Of a DNA stretch of 33,854 bases, positions 21,814-31,374 are shown one piece after another. Origin of the DNA: Paramuribaculum sp. GTDB taxonomy: Bacteria; Bacteroidota; Bacteroidia; Bacteroidales; Muribaculaceae. The position numbers and the translations under genes were made by a program. The notes under the pieces were generated by a model. It had not been told where the DNA came from. It worked only from the letters and a program-made list of their open reading frames with translations, and ran no database searches. The DNA lies in contig JAIDJW010000161.1 of NCBI GenBank assembly GCA_029052015.1, forward strand, positions 1 through 33,854, given 5' to 3'. The number at the start of each line of letters is the position of its first letter. The stretch's first letter is position 1.

Positions 21814-23991
21814 ATGTCAAGTGTTTTTGACTACATTTTTAACATTGGTGGTAACTATTCCGCAACCATTAACGGCATGACAGCCGCGACCGGTGATTTT
21901 ACGGCCGAGGTAAAAAAGAGTCAGAAATGGACGGAAACACTAACCGGTGCATTGGCTCGTTTTGACTACCTTAATAATGTAGTGCGAAACATTGCTGATG
22001 GTATAAATTCAGTAAGTGCAGCAGGTGTAAAACTGGATAGCCAGATGCACGATCTAAGCGCGGTTGCCGGTGTTACTGGTGACGGGTTGAAACAAATTGA
22101 GACATTTGCCCGGCAGAGTGCAAAGGCTTTCGGAACTGATGCTGCGGTTGCCGTCGAGGGTTACAAGTTGCTGCTCTCACAGCTTAGCCCGGAATTGGGT
22201 AAATATCCGGAAGCACTCAGCAAAATGGGTGACTGCATACAGACCACCAGCAAGCTGATGGGCGGCGACGGAGTGGCGGCCGCTCAGGTTCTTACCACGG
22301 CGATGAACCAGTACGGCGTGAGCATGGAGGACCCGATAGCAGCCAGCGAGGAAATGGCGCGCATGATGAACGTAATGGCCGCTGCGGGTCAGGCAGGATC
22401 CGCAGAGCTTCCGGCTATAAGTGCGGCACTCCAGCAGTGCGGTATGGCATCAAAGGCAGCTAATGTGAGCTTTGAGGAGACAAACGCCGCAATCCAAGTA
22501 CTTGACAAAGCCGGTAAAAAAGCGAGCGAGGGCGGTGTTGCCCTCCGTAACGTTTTGGGTCAGCTCAGCAAAGGGCGCTTCGTTGGAAAGGCAGCACGTG
22601 AGGAACTGGAAAAGGCGGGCATTAACGTTGTGGCATTAGGTGACAACTCCAAAAGCCTTAAAGAGCGTTTGGAAATGCTTAAACCTATGCTCAACGACTC
22701 AGCCCTGTTGTCTAAATTCTTCGGGGTTGAGAACGCCAACGCCGCGCGTGCCCTCATTCAAGGCACGGACGCCCTGCAAGGTTTTACAGACGCAGTGACC
22801 GGCACCAACAGCGCCACCGAGCAGGCGGCTATTGTAATGGATAGTTACGCCGAACGTCAGGCGCGAGTAAACCAACAATTTGAGGACTTCAAAATTACTA
22901 TATTCCAAGCCACCGGCGATTTTTCGTTATGGTGTGGTGTAGTGACTTCGGCACTTGTGCCAATAGCACAACTTGCCCCACTTATTACAGCAGTGTGGAA
23001 AGGGATGCTCTTAGTAAAAGGGCTGAAATGGGCAAGTATGTGGACCTTAATTCAACGCGGTATATATGTAGCCCAGGTGCAAATGGCATTTATGAACCGG
23101 GAACTCGTAACCGGTCAATTTGTGTCCAATGGTTTTTTGATAAATATAACCCGCGCCACACTAGCAGTGCTTCGCTTCGCCACCGTTGGAATATTCAACG
23201 CACTCAAAGGGCTTGGCGCGCTGGTTCTATCATTCGTTACAGGCGGCACAGCTTCCGCCACATTCTCCGGAATTGCCTCAACAGCCTTTGGCGCGTTTGC
23301 TACGACCGCGACAACAGCGTGTCGCGCTGTTGGGGTTGCAATTATGAACATTCCAATAATTGGATGGATAGCGGCAGCCATAGCCGCTCTTATCGCAATA
23401 GGCGTATATTTTTGGAACACATCGGCAAAATTTCGCGCAGTACTCAAGGGCACATGGGCGGCGTTTAAGGCTTGTTTCACCGGCATAGGTGAACTTGCAA
23501 AAAACACATTCGGAGCCATTGGTGACCTTATAAAAGCAGCGTTCAGTCTGGATGCCTCGGGCATAGATGCCGCGCTTAAGAAACTAAAATCCGGATTTAG
23601 TGACTATGGCAAGCAGGTAGGACAGGCATTTGACGAGTCTTACGATGCTGAAATGACTGAATCCGCCAAAAAGGAAGCGGCCAATAAGTCCAAGGCAAAA
23701 AAAGGAACCGGAGGCACCCCGAACACCAGCGGGGCGACGGTTCCCGAGGTAACGGTACCGTCAATCAATCCCACGGGCACAACTCTGAGCGGAGCCACCG
23801 GCACAGGTGGCAGCGGCTCCGGAAGCGATGACAGAGGGAAAATCAAAAATATAACAATCAATATTGAAAAACTTGTCGAGCGTTTCGAGATACACAGCGC
23901 GACCGTTGGCGAGAGTACCGAGCAGGTCAAAACTGCAATGCTAGAGGCCCTTATGGGCGCGCTAAACGACACACAATTGGCCACGTCATGA
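21814..23991 (+). CDS. prophage tail tape measure protein
   Basis: This 725-residue protein belongs by look to the TP901-type tape measure family: an N-terminal helical region with 'LDSQMHDLSAVAGVTGDGLKQIETFARQ' (about 71-98), 'GGVALRNVLGQLSKG' (about 244-258), hydrophobic segments around 375-395 and 440-480, and 'IPIIGWIAAAIAALIAIGVYFW' (about 512-533). A Gly/Thr-rich stretch (about 640-670) follows, then a short coiled coil. It fixes tail length and probably forms a channel in the host membrane. Its stop overlaps the next start by 4 bases. Confidence 0.9.
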   Translation: MSSVFDYIFNIGGNYSATINGMTAATGDFTAEVKKSQKWTETLTGALARFDYLNNVVRNIADGINSVSAAGVKLDSQMHDLSAVAGVTGDGLKQIETFARQSAKAFGTDAAVAVEGYKLLLSQLSPELGKYPEALSKMGDCIQTTSKLMGGDGVAAAQVLTTAMNQYGVSMEDPIAASEEMARMMNVMAAAGQAGSAELPAISAALQQCGMASKAANVSFEETNAAIQVLDKAGKKASEGGVALRNVLGQLSKGRFVGKAAREELEKAGINVVALGDNSKSLKERLEMLKPMLNDSALLSKFFGVENANAARALIQGTDALQGFTDAVTGTNSATEQAAIVMDSYAERQARVNQQFEDFKITIFQATGDFSLWCGVVTSALVPIAQLAPLITAVWKGMLLVKGLKWASMWTLIQRGIYVAQVQMAFMNRELVTGQFVSNGFLINITRATLAVLRFATVGIFNALKGLGALVLSFVTGGTASATFSGIASTAFGAFATTATTACRAVGVAIMNIPIIGWIAAAIAALIAIGVYFWNTSAKFRAVLKGTWAAFKACFTGIGELAKNTFGAIGDLIKAAFSLDASGIDAALKKLKSGFSDYGKQVGQAFDESYDAEMTESAKKEAANKSKAKKGTGGTPNTSGATVPEVTVPSINPTGTTLSGATGTGGSGSGSDDRGKIKNITINIEKLVERFEIHSATVGESTEQVKTAMLEALMGALNDTQLATS

Positions 23992-24635
23992 GTATAATTC
24001 CACAACCAAGTTTAGGCGGCAAGAAACTGCCTATAAGCATAGACCTTGCGGCGATGAACTGGGCTCAGCACATTGCCAAACGGCTTGTGCGTTTTAAGGA
24101 GTTGGGCGGAACACCGGACCGGGACGGCATAAGCGGTCATGAAATCGGGCTGCCGATAACAGACCCGGAATATTGGGAGGGGCGCTGGGTACTCTGCCCG
24201 CTACGCCTGGAGCGAGAGAACGGGGAGGGGCTGACCTTTGCCGATGCGGTGGCAGCAGCCAGCCGGGAACACCGGATAGTTAGTACCGCATTGGTGGGGC
24301 GTGATGGTACAGTAAAGGAGTATATAAATGCCAACGACTGGTCAGTCAATATAGTGCTGGGGTTGCAGCATACGGAGGGGGGAGTGATAGCAGCCGCGTG
24401 GCCGGGCACGGAAGTGCGGGAAGTTCGGAAGCTGCTGGAGACAAAAGAGGCGCTAAGGGTGCACAGTGAATTCCTGGACGCTCTGAATATTGGGCGGCTT
24501 GTGATAAAGAGCTGCGCCGTTCGCCAGATGACAGAGACGAATTACCAGGTATATGAGATCAGTGCCGTGAGCGACGAGGATTACGAGATATTCAGTAAAG
24601 ATTACGAACAACCCCAAAAAGATGCGACACTATGA
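23988..24635 (+). CDS. DUF6046-like tail/baseplate protein
   Basis: This 215-residue protein follows the tape measure with a 4-base overlap and resembles the DUF6046 group of Bacteroidetes phages. Features include 'KLPISIDLAAMNWAQHIAKRLV', 'DWSVNIVLGLQ' and 'VRKLLETKEALRVHSEFLDALNIGRLVIKS' (about 142-171). By position it corresponds to the Mu gp43-gp44 region (tail diaphragm or hub adaptor), which links the tube end to the baseplate hub. The hub itself is encoded at 5017-5970. Function is inferred from position. Confidence 0.6.
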   Translation: MSIIPQPSLGGKKLPISIDLAAMNWAQHIAKRLVRFKELGGTPDRDGISGHEIGLPITDPEYWEGRWVLCPLRLERENGEGLTFADAVAAASREHRIVSTALVGRDGTVKEYINANDWSVNIVLGLQHTEGGVIAAAWPGTEVREVRKLLETKEALRVHSEFLDALNIGRLVIKSCAVRQMTETNYQVYEISAVSDEDYEIFSKDYEQPQKDATL

Positions 24636-24913
24636 AAGGCATATTGATAGACTCAGGAACGGGCGACCTGCTTGTGGAGCGTGGTGGCATAGCTGTGGGC
24701 GACACGGAGGGACAGACGGCCGAGGCCGTGGTTCTGACCATGCGCGGAGAACTGAAAGAACATCCGCTGCTTGGAGGCGAAGCCGGGCGTATGCGCGGCG
24801 GCCAGCCTGATGTGATGTGGTCCGGCGAGGTGCGCCAGATGTTACGAGGCTGCGGCGTGGAGTGTGAGCGAGTAGCAATGGAAGCTGACGGCACGATAAA
24901 CATAGAGCGATGA
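24632..24913 (+). CDS. baseplate wedge protein, gp25/gpW-like (Mu gp46-like)
   Basis: This 93-residue protein has 'GDLLVERGGIAVGDTEGQTAEAVVLTMRGELKEHPLLGG' features (about 10-48), in which the early 'T-x-x-G-x-L-x-x-x-G-x-x-x-x-G' and 'G-E-L-x-x-x-P-x-x-G' patterns are those of small gp46-type baseplate proteins. It overlaps both neighbours by 4 bases and lies before gp47-like protein, as in Mu (46 then 47) apart from the small gene between. Confidence 0.72.
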   Translation: MKGILIDSGTGDLLVERGGIAVGDTEGQTAEAVVLTMRGELKEHPLLGGEAGRMRGGQPDVMWSGEVRQMLRGCGVECERVAMEADGTINIER

Positions 24914-25209
24914 AAACTACAGCGAAAGAAAGACAAACAATGCTTGACATGGCTCTGCAAAGCGGAGGCCAAGTTGAAACGGTGCTGGCGTTGGCGTTGG
25001 CCAATGGGCTGAGCATGACCGACAGGCTGGATGACGGGCAGGTACTTACGGTGCCGGAGCCAGTGGGGGACGGGGATGCGCGGACCGTCAGGTTGTACCG
25101 GGCGCATGGGGTAGAACCGGCTACGGAGGCGAGCGCAGAAGATATGTCGACTTGTCCATACGGTGGCATCGGATTCATGGGTATTGAAATAGATTTTGAA
25201 GTTAGTTAA
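24910..25209 (+). CDS. small LysM-like baseplate-associated protein (gpX-like)
   Basis: This 99-residue protein has an N-terminal half 'MLDMALQSGGQVETVLALALANGLSMTDRLDDGQVLTVPEP' (residues 11-51) with the LysM-like pattern 'A-x-x-N-G-L-S-x-T-D-x-L-x-x-G-Q-x-L-x-V'. Small LysM proteins such as P2 gpX help hub or tube assembly. The second half is Ala/Glu-rich with a hydrophobic end. It overlaps the upstream gene by 4 bases. Confidence 0.6.
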   Translation: MKTTAKERQTMLDMALQSGGQVETVLALALANGLSMTDRLDDGQVLTVPEPVGDGDARTVRLYRAHGVEPATEASAEDMSTCPYGGIGFMGIEIDFEVS

Positions 25210-25230
25210 ACGTCAATTAAATAGCGATAA

Positions 25231-26076
25231 ATGGCACGAAGTATCAACGATATTAAGAACGAAATCACCTCAGAATTCATGCGCAACGAGGCAGCGTCTA
25301 AACTTTACGGTTTTGAACCGGGAACGTCATTCGGCGACAAATTCGGAGCTGCAAGTATAGAGAATATTCTCTTTTATGTCTGGGCTGTATGTGCGTGGAG
25401 TGTGGAGCAGCTCGTCAACCTGCACAAAAAGGAGGTCACGGAGGAACTTGAAAATCTGATAGCGCATCGTCCGAAATGGTACCGCGACAAAGTGCTTGCA
25501 TTTATGTTTGATAAGTCGCTTGTAGATGGAACGGACACTTACGATACTTCCGGAATGGAAGATACTCAGATAGTAGCTTGTAAGGTGGTGAGGCACGCGA
25601 CTGCTACAGAAAGTAAAGATGCGAGTCTGCTTACTATCAAGGTGGCGGGTGAGAATGGCGGAAACCGCTGTCCGCTCACGTACGAGCAGGAAGAGAAACT
25701 GAAAGCCTACATCGCTGAAATCAAGGATGCGGGTGTGAGAGTGAATCTCATAAATCAATCAGCAGACGAATTCAGCTGCGCGATAGATGTATATTATGAC
25801 GATCTTCTGTTACCCGGAAATGTGGAAAGCTCGTGCCGGTCGGTAATCAGCGAGTATGTTGAGAATTTGCCTTTCAATGGCGAATACACCAATATGGCTT
25901 TGGTTGACAGATTGCAACAGGTGGAGGGTGTGAAAATAATTGAACTGAAAGAGAGTAAAGTCCACGTGGACGGTGAGAGCGCTTATACAAGTGTTGATGC
26001 CCGGATAATCCCCGCCGCAGGTTATTTCAAGACTAAAGATATTGATATTAAAATGATTCCTTACAATGGTGAGTGA
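25231..26076 (+). CDS. baseplate J-like protein (Mu gp47-like)
   Basis: This 281-residue protein resembles the baseplate J/gp47 wedge family in the form seen in Bacteroidetes phages. Its N-terminal 'INDIKNEITSEFMRNEAASKLYGF' is helical, 'CPLTYEQEEKLKAYIAEIKDAGVRVNLI' (about 151-178) precedes a beta-alpha domain, and 'GEYTNMALVDRLQQVEGVKIIEL' (about 213-235) is usual for gpJ C-terminal parts. It forms the wedges that link hub to sheath and fibres. It overlaps the next gene by 11 bases. Confidence 0.75.
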   Translation: MARSINDIKNEITSEFMRNEAASKLYGFEPGTSFGDKFGAASIENILFYVWAVCAWSVEQLVNLHKKEVTEELENLIAHRPKWYRDKVLAFMFDKSLVDGTDTYDTSGMEDTQIVACKVVRHATATESKDASLLTIKVAGENGGNRCPLTYEQEEKLKAYIAEIKDAGVRVNLINQSADEFSCAIDVYYDDLLLPGNVESSCRSVISEYVENLPFNGEYTNMALVDRLQQVEGVKIIELKESKVHVDGESAYTSVDARIIPAAGYFKTKDIDIKMIPYNGE

Positions 26077-26569
26077 AAGAGTTTATAAGGTTAACATAAA
26101 GCGGCTGGCACTCCTGACTCTGCCTACTTGGTTGAGAAAGCCGTTGGTGGGCGCTCTGATATATGCCGGGGTAACGCCGTTGGCTCATATATTGCAGGAT
26201 CTGAGGTCATACCGCGCGACAACAAATTACCGCCTATCCCATAACGGTCAGGTGTGCAAGCTCCGTGCTGTCCTTAATGATGAGTTTGACCCGGAGCTTC
26301 GGCGAATCACAATAGAAGATAGTCAGAGCAGCATCACAATAGAAGCGGATGTGATATTTCAGCGCGATGTCAGCAGATGGACCATACTGCCGTTGCGGAG
26401 CAGAGGATCTGTAATAACTCACCGGCGTGGATTCAGCGGCACAAGCGGATATGATTTCTGGGCTAATGTCCCCTCAGAACTAAATAGTGAACAGACAACC
26501 ATAAGAATGAAAGCTCTCATTAATACTTACAAACTGGCTTCAAAGCGATTTACAATAAACTACATATAA
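26066..26569 (+). CDS. putative baseplate/tail protein in gp48 (gpI) position
   Basis: This 167-residue protein overlaps the end of the gp47-like gene by 11 bases and precedes the fibre genes, the place of Mu gp48. The first 40 residues contain 'LALLTLPTWLRKPLVGALIYAGVTPL', a hydrophobic stretch that may be buried in the baseplate. The rest is beta-rich and basic ('DPELRRITIEDSQSSITIEADVIF'). I cannot name the family with confidence. Confidence 0.5.
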   Translation: MVSERVYKVNIKRLALLTLPTWLRKPLVGALIYAGVTPLAHILQDLRSYRATTNYRLSHNGQVCKLRAVLNDEFDPELRRITIEDSQSSITIEADVIFQRDVSRWTILPLRSRGSVITHRRGFSGTSGYDFWANVPSELNSEQTTIRMKALINTYKLASKRFTINYI

Positions 26570-26577
26570 AATACAAT

Positions 26578-27561
26578 ATGGAAAAGATTTTAGGTAATTT
26601 CATTCATCAACCGAATAGGGATTTTCCGCTTGACGCAGAGACGCTGGACTATCTGCAGAACCTTACATCGATATCTGCAATAGTGGGCAATATCGCAGGT
26701 GACAAAGTTATCCTTTGCGGTTGTGAATCAACCGATGATGGAGTCCGACGAAATCCCGGATGGGTCTTTGTAAAAACAAAACTGTTCCCCAACGGCGAGA
26801 TATTGTACTGGGAGGGTGGATCTACAACCTCCGGAATGTATCTCAAACAGGAGAGGGTGGGCGTTACGGTGAATAATGTTGAATACGGTGAGGCATACAC
26901 CAAAAGGAGTCTCATGCCCGGCATTGGTGATGAATGGTTCGGGTGGGATACTTTCACTGAATTAAGAACGATAAGTGAACTTATTAAGGAGAATAAATCA
27001 CTACAGGAAAAACTGGATGTAGTACAGACCACACCTATAGGAGCTGTTATTCTATGGGCGGGAGGCAATCCTCCTGACGGCTATGTGTTATGTGACGGCA
27101 GAGAGCTTAGCACTGCATCTTATCCTGAATTATACGAAGTGATTGGTTCTGCTTACAACTCAGCTGTATCAAGCAATGGAATCAACTATTCAACTACCGT
27201 AGGTAATTTCAGGGTTCCGGATTTGCGGGGGCGCTTTGTTGTCGGGCAGCATGACAGTGATAATGATTATAAAACCAAAGGTTCCGGAGGGGGCGATAAA
27301 AAAGTGGTATTGACTGAAAATCAACTTCCAGGTCATAGCCATAATCTAAAGGACTACTACTTTGCTGAAGACGGCAGTTCCGCGAGCGGATGTAATTTTG
27401 ATAGAATGAACGTAAACAAGAAAATCGGAAGCGGCAAGCATGACTTCAATAACACTGTCTTGATATATGTGGAGCATGACACAAAAGAAACCGGAAAGGG
27501 TGAGTCTCATGAGAACCGCCCACCTTACTATGTCCTTGCGTATATAATGCGTGCTAAATGA
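26578..27561 (+). CDS. tail fibre protein with phage collar domain
   Basis: This 327-residue protein begins with an N-terminal part (about 1-140) that has no recognised fold. It ends with 'ELIKENKSLQEKLDVVQ', a short coiled coil, and is followed by a tail collar domain (about 153-215): 'PIGAVILWAGGNPPDGYVLC' then 'GNFRVPDLRGRFVVG', and a C-terminal 'LTENQLPGHSHNLKD' (about 248-262) and 'ENRPPYYVLAYIMRA'. The 'G-H-x-H' and 'RPPY' motifs are usual for fibre tips, where His binds iron. It shares its first residues (MEKIL) with the gene at 30094. Confidence 0.82.
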   Translation: MEKILGNFIHQPNRDFPLDAETLDYLQNLTSISAIVGNIAGDKVILCGCESTDDGVRRNPGWVFVKTKLFPNGEILYWEGGSTTSGMYLKQERVGVTVNNVEYGEAYTKRSLMPGIGDEWFGWDTFTELRTISELIKENKSLQEKLDVVQTTPIGAVILWAGGNPPDGYVLCDGRELSTASYPELYEVIGSAYNSAVSSNGINYSTTVGNFRVPDLRGRFVVGQHDSDNDYKTKGSGGGDKKVVLTENQLPGHSHNLKDYYFAEDGSSASGCNFDRMNVNKKIGSGKHDFNNTVLIYVEHDTKETGKGESHENRPPYYVLAYIMRAK

Positions 27562-27580
27562 CCTTAAAAAAATTAAGATA

Positions 27581-30082
27581 ATGGCAGTTAGAGATATTAC
27601 ACAACTAAAAAAATGGTTCAAAAAGGGTGCTTACCCTACAGAGTCACAGTTTGCAGATTTAATCGATAGCTTCCGGCATAAAAATGATAAAGTCGGGTTA
27701 ACTGAGGTACAGGGGCTTACAGATGCTTTAAATAAAAAGTATGATACAAGCGAAGGCAAGCTCCTTGAAGCTGAGGTTACGAAGCATACCGCTCAGATTG
27801 ATTGGTTAAATACCGTTCAGGAGCGACAGGCGGAGGAAATTGACGAACTGGAAGAGACCGATGAGGCGCAGCAAGTTGAAATTAATACTGCAAGAAATGA
27901 TATAATTACAATATCCAATATACTAAACAATGGCGGCAGCCTTGATGAGACCAAAGCGGCTCTTGAAGCTCTCGGCAATAACTATGCCGGGCTCTATGCT
28001 CTTGCCGTGACTGTAAAGACATTCCTTGAAACAACAGATACAAAGGAAACTACTATCAACACATGGCAGGAGATTGAAGAGTTTCTGCAAGGCATTACAG
28101 ACACTGAAAGCCTCGCCGGACTTTTGGCGGAACTGGAAGCAAACATAACCGAAGCATATACCGCGGCTATCAGTGAGGCGATGGATTCAGGTGTTAAAAT
28201 GGTTGATATTGAATATAGCCGTTTGATTGAGTTGCGAGACAATGGCGAGCTCACACCAGGTTCATATTATCGTATTACTGACTATGAAACAACAGTAGCA
28301 AATGATGATGTGGCACAATGCGCCGGACACCCGTTCGATCTGATAGTAAAAGCTCATGGCATAAATACACTGAGCGAAGAAGCTATGGCTATTCAAAGTG
28401 AACGGGATGTAGATGGATATTTCTCCGCTTCGAAGTTGGAGGCGTGGAAAATATGGTATTGCCTCGACAATGACATTTACCGTTTTGTGTGGGCAGACCC
28501 TGATAATGGAAAAGGAGTCATCTACCGTATGATAGATGATAGGGGCAACGATTGCCCTTACGATTTCAAAAATATCATGTTCAAAAGGTATCTTTGTGGA
28601 GGAAATTTCTTTGACAAAAATGACTCTTTCTGTGATGAAGACGGAAATCCATATTATCACAACCGTTACTTGCTCGGAAATGGAGAGCGCGATTGGATAG
28701 CCAATGATGATGCGAATATTGTTGACCACAGCGATATAGATTGGTTCTACACATTTAGTCTTGTTGACCAGGGCAGAAATATCGCAGACGCAACCATTAG
28801 TGATAGTTTTAGAACTTATCGCAATGTGATAATGCAGGCGCAGACGCGCACAGAATCAGATGAACGTGTGTATATTGCGCAATTCCTTAATGACATTGTT
28901 CTTACAGCCTATAGTGATTATTGTGTTGGAGAGTCTTACTCCAGTATCTGCGGCAATTATTTTGATCGTGACTGTTGCTGCATCACGATTCATGGCGGTA
29001 GTCAATCCAATAAGTTCGGTTGTCTATGTCGTTGGGTCGGAGGCTATAGCCTGATTAATAATACCCTCGGCTGTGATTGCGAAGATATTGTATTCGGACA
29101 TGGTTGTACTAACAACGTATTTGGCAATAGCTGTTCAACAATAGCCTTGGGATTGTGCTGTGAGAACAATAGATTTGGAAGATATTGCAACAACAATTAT
29201 CTCGAAGTGGGATGTGTAACAAATGTTTTTGAATATTGCACGCAATCATGCTTCTTGGGGGCATGCTGCGTCGGAAATATTTTTTCAGAAGCATGTGATA
29301 ATAACACTCTCGGTTCCGATTGCCGCCATAATGAATTTGGTTGCGGTTCGTCAGGGAACGTATTAGATTGTGACTGTGAGAACAATAGCTTTGGAATATA
29401 TTGCAACAACAACAACATTGGCTACGCATCATCTGGAAATGAACTTGGATGTTTTTCATCGCAGAACTTTATTGGCACATCTTGTGTCGGTAATATTATA
29501 GGACCCAACTGTTTTGAAAACATTATCAGTGAGGGGTGTAAATGCAATATCCTCAATGATGAGTGCAGAGGGAACGTCTTGGGTGAGTTCTGCAAGGGAA
29601 ATGTTTTTAGATATGGATGTGTTGACAATAATTTAGGTTCTGAGTGCAATAACAACATATTCAATCAGGAATGCTCAGTGAACATTTTGGCTGGAAATGT
29701 TTACGGTAACGAGTTGGGAACATGTTGCCATGACAACCAATTCTCTGCCATGTGTTCCGGAAATACCATTGGACCATATTGTCGTCATAACACATTCAAT
29801 ACATATTTCCGAGGAAACCATCTGAAGCAGAATGTTCAATATTGTACTTTCGGAGACTATATTGAGAATATTTCTGTAGGAAATAATGTGATGTATATCG
29901 ATGTTGCAGGTGGCGATAGAGCATCAGCTCCACTGACGCTACTACATATTCTGAATGGCGTTCATGGCATAAGTGGCGATTTGCTTCAAATATCTCCGGC
30001 GCTTTCAGGTTACTGTCAATATGTCGGTGTAAGCAGTTCCGGAGTATTAAAAATTTGGAATCCCGCAGATTTAATCAGTTAA
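27581..30082 (+). CDS. large tail fibre/spike protein with a cysteine-ladder repeat domain
   Basis: This 833-residue protein is taken from the ATG at 27581 (MAVRDITQLKKWF), because upstream codons would overlap the collar gene. Residues about 1-55 resemble an N-terminal attachment domain common in Bacteroidales phage fibres ('LKKWFKKGAYPTESQFADLI'). Residues 55-200 are coiled coil. Residues about 210-330 contain 'YYRITDYET' and 'GVIYRMIDDRGNDCPYDFKN'. Residues about 450-766 consist of imperfect 8-residue repeats of the form C-x-x-N-x-(F/L/I)-G-x, with about 38 cysteines. This suggests a beta-helix with Cys and Asn ladders. The C-terminal 50 residues are a possible tip. Confidence 0.75.
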   Translation: MAVRDITQLKKWFKKGAYPTESQFADLIDSFRHKNDKVGLTEVQGLTDALNKKYDTSEGKLLEAEVTKHTAQIDWLNTVQERQAEEIDELEETDEAQQVEINTARNDIITISNILNNGGSLDETKAALEALGNNYAGLYALAVTVKTFLETTDTKETTINTWQEIEEFLQGITDTESLAGLLAELEANITEAYTAAISEAMDSGVKMVDIEYSRLIELRDNGELTPGSYYRITDYETTVANDDVAQCAGHPFDLIVKAHGINTLSEEAMAIQSERDVDGYFSASKLEAWKIWYCLDNDIYRFVWADPDNGKGVIYRMIDDRGNDCPYDFKNIMFKRYLCGGNFFDKNDSFCDEDGNPYYHNRYLLGNGERDWIANDDANIVDHSDIDWFYTFSLVDQGRNIADATISDSFRTYRNVIMQAQTRTESDERVYIAQFLNDIVLTAYSDYCVGESYSSICGNYFDRDCCCITIHGGSQSNKFGCLCRWVGGYSLINNTLGCDCEDIVFGHGCTNNVFGNSCSTIALGLCCENNRFGRYCNNNYLEVGCVTNVFEYCTQSCFLGACCVGNIFSEACDNNTLGSDCRHNEFGCGSSGNVLDCDCENNSFGIYCNNNNIGYASSGNELGCFSSQNFIGTSCVGNIIGPNCFENIISEGCKCNILNDECRGNVLGEFCKGNVFRYGCVDNNLGSECNNNIFNQECSVNILAGNVYGNELGTCCHDNQFSAMCSGNTIGPYCRHNTFNTYFRGNHLKQNVQYCTFGDYIENISVGNNVMYIDVAGGDRASAPLTLLHILNGVHGISGDLLQISPALSGYCQYVGVSSSGVLKIWNPADLIS

Positions 30083-30093
30083 ATTAAGAAACG

Positions 30094-30534
30094 ATGGAAA
30101 AGATATTAGTTGGAAGTAGAGCCTTTTTTGGCGAACAAGTTGCGTCAAGAAACAAAGGCAAAGATTATGTGGAGCTCGTTTACAGTCCTAAAGTCTATAA
30201 ATGGAGGTGGGAGATGTGTCTGCGAGGTACTAACATTTTCCGATATAAAAAGGAAGATGTAAAAACCATGGTACAACGTACTGTTAATCTCGGAGACCCT
30301 CAACTGATTGGCAAGTTTCTGGTTCCTGAGTTTGCTACGGCTATCAATGCAAAGGTAGGAGATATTCTACCCCTAGAGGTGTTGCTGCCAAAACTCACCG
30401 AAAAGCAGAAATATATTGCATTGATATTTGAAGCTATCAAGGAGAATAACACATTTGAGTTAGAGCCTTGGCAGCTTAATGAGGCTTACGAGGTCTACAA
30501 ACAATCAAGACAGTGTTTTATGCGGAATGTGTAA
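30094..30534 (+). CDS. unknown protein after the fibre gene
   Basis: This 146-residue protein starts MEKILVGSRAFFGEQVA, followed by a beta-rich basic part ('DYVELVYSPKVYKWRWEMCL') and a helical C-terminal half ('LTEKQKYIALIFEAIKENNTFELEPWQLNEAYEVYKQS'). It could be a fibre chaperone or a fibre-tip accessory, judged only from its place between a fibre and the methylase. Its stop overlaps the methylase start by 8 bases. Confidence 0.55.
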   Translation: MEKILVGSRAFFGEQVASRNKGKDYVELVYSPKVYKWRWEMCLRGTNIFRYKKEDVKTMVQRTVNLGDPQLIGKFLVPEFATAINAKVGDILPLEVLLPKLTEKQKYIALIFEAIKENNTFELEPWQLNEAYEVYKQSRQCFMRNV

Positions 30535-31354
30535 GAAATATAAATGCGCACCGCTCCCATTTATGGGACAAAAACGCTATTTTCTCCGGGACTTCACGGA
30601 AGTGCTGGAGATGGTGGAGGGTGAGATTGACACGGTGGTGGACCTTTTCGGAGGATCCGGGCTGTTGTCGCACACGGCCAAACGGGTGCTTCCTGGGTGC
30701 CGTGTCATATACAACGACTTCGACCGTTATGTTGACAGACTGGCGGCCGTGGAGCAGACCAACGAAATTTTAAGGGTGATTAAAGACCGTTTAACCGGCC
30801 TTGAACCTAACCAGCGGTTAACCGACTGGCAGCGTGCCGACGTGCTGGCGATAGTGGCTGATTATGAGAAGCGGCTGGGTTACGTCGATATTCTCACTAT
30901 CGGCCGCTCGGTGCTTTTCTCCGGCAAATGGGTTACAAGTCTGGACGAGCTGCGCAAGCACACGATGTATAACCGCGTAAGACCGGGAGCGTATCAGTGC
31001 GACGGCTATCTGGACGGGCTGGAAATAGTTCACATGGACTACCGGAAACTGTTCGAGCGAGAGCGCGGCAACAGCCGGTCATTGTTCGTGCTGGATCCGC
31101 CGTATCTTACGACCGAGAACGGAATGTATGAGAACTATTGGAAGCTGACCGACTATCTGAACGTGTTGCGCTTGCTCAAAGGCACGAAATACGTTTATTT
31201 CACAAGCGACAAGTCACAGATTGTCGAGCTTTGCCAATGGCTCGCTGCCGAATACCGGGAAGCAGCACCCATGTGGGGCGCGGAAGTGCGCCAGCGCACA
31301 AACACGCTGAATTATCAAGCCAAATTTAACGATATGATGATAACGCGACTCTGA
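30527..31354 (+). CDS. D12-class DNA N6-adenine methyltransferase (Dam-like)
   Basis: This 275-residue protein is taken from the ATG at 30527, 48 bases into the longest frame. That start overlaps the previous stop by 8 bases and leaves the family's usual N-terminus (CKKYKCAPLPFMGQKRYF). Motif I for AdoMet binding is 'VVDLFGGSG' (37-45), and catalytic motif IV is 'LDPPYL' (189-194). The target-recognition part lies between (about 80-180). It transfers a methyl group to N6 of adenine, probably to protect phage DNA from host nucleases or to set a replication or regulatory state. The recognition site cannot be read from the sequence. Confidence 0.88.
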   Translation: MCKKYKCAPLPFMGQKRYFLRDFTEVLEMVEGEIDTVVDLFGGSGLLSHTAKRVLPGCRVIYNDFDRYVDRLAAVEQTNEILRVIKDRLTGLEPNQRLTDWQRADVLAIVADYEKRLGYVDILTIGRSVLFSGKWVTSLDELRKHTMYNRVRPGAYQCDGYLDGLEIVHMDYRKLFERERGNSRSLFVLDPPYLTTENGMYENYWKLTDYLNVLRLLKGTKYVYFTSDKSQIVELCQWLAAEYREAAPMWGAEVRQRTNTLNYQAKFNDMMITRL

Positions 31355-31374
31355 CGCACCTACAAAGCGCGGAG

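Noticed and set aside
27551-27580. Start of the cysteine-ladder fibre gene at 27551
   Set aside because: It lies inside the end of the collar gene. The ATG at 27581 gives the usual N-terminus of such fibre proteins.
28930-29880. Diversity-generating retroelement target in the fibre gene
   Set aside because: No reverse transcriptase or template repeat is in the window, and the repeats are short structural units rather than a variable/template pair.
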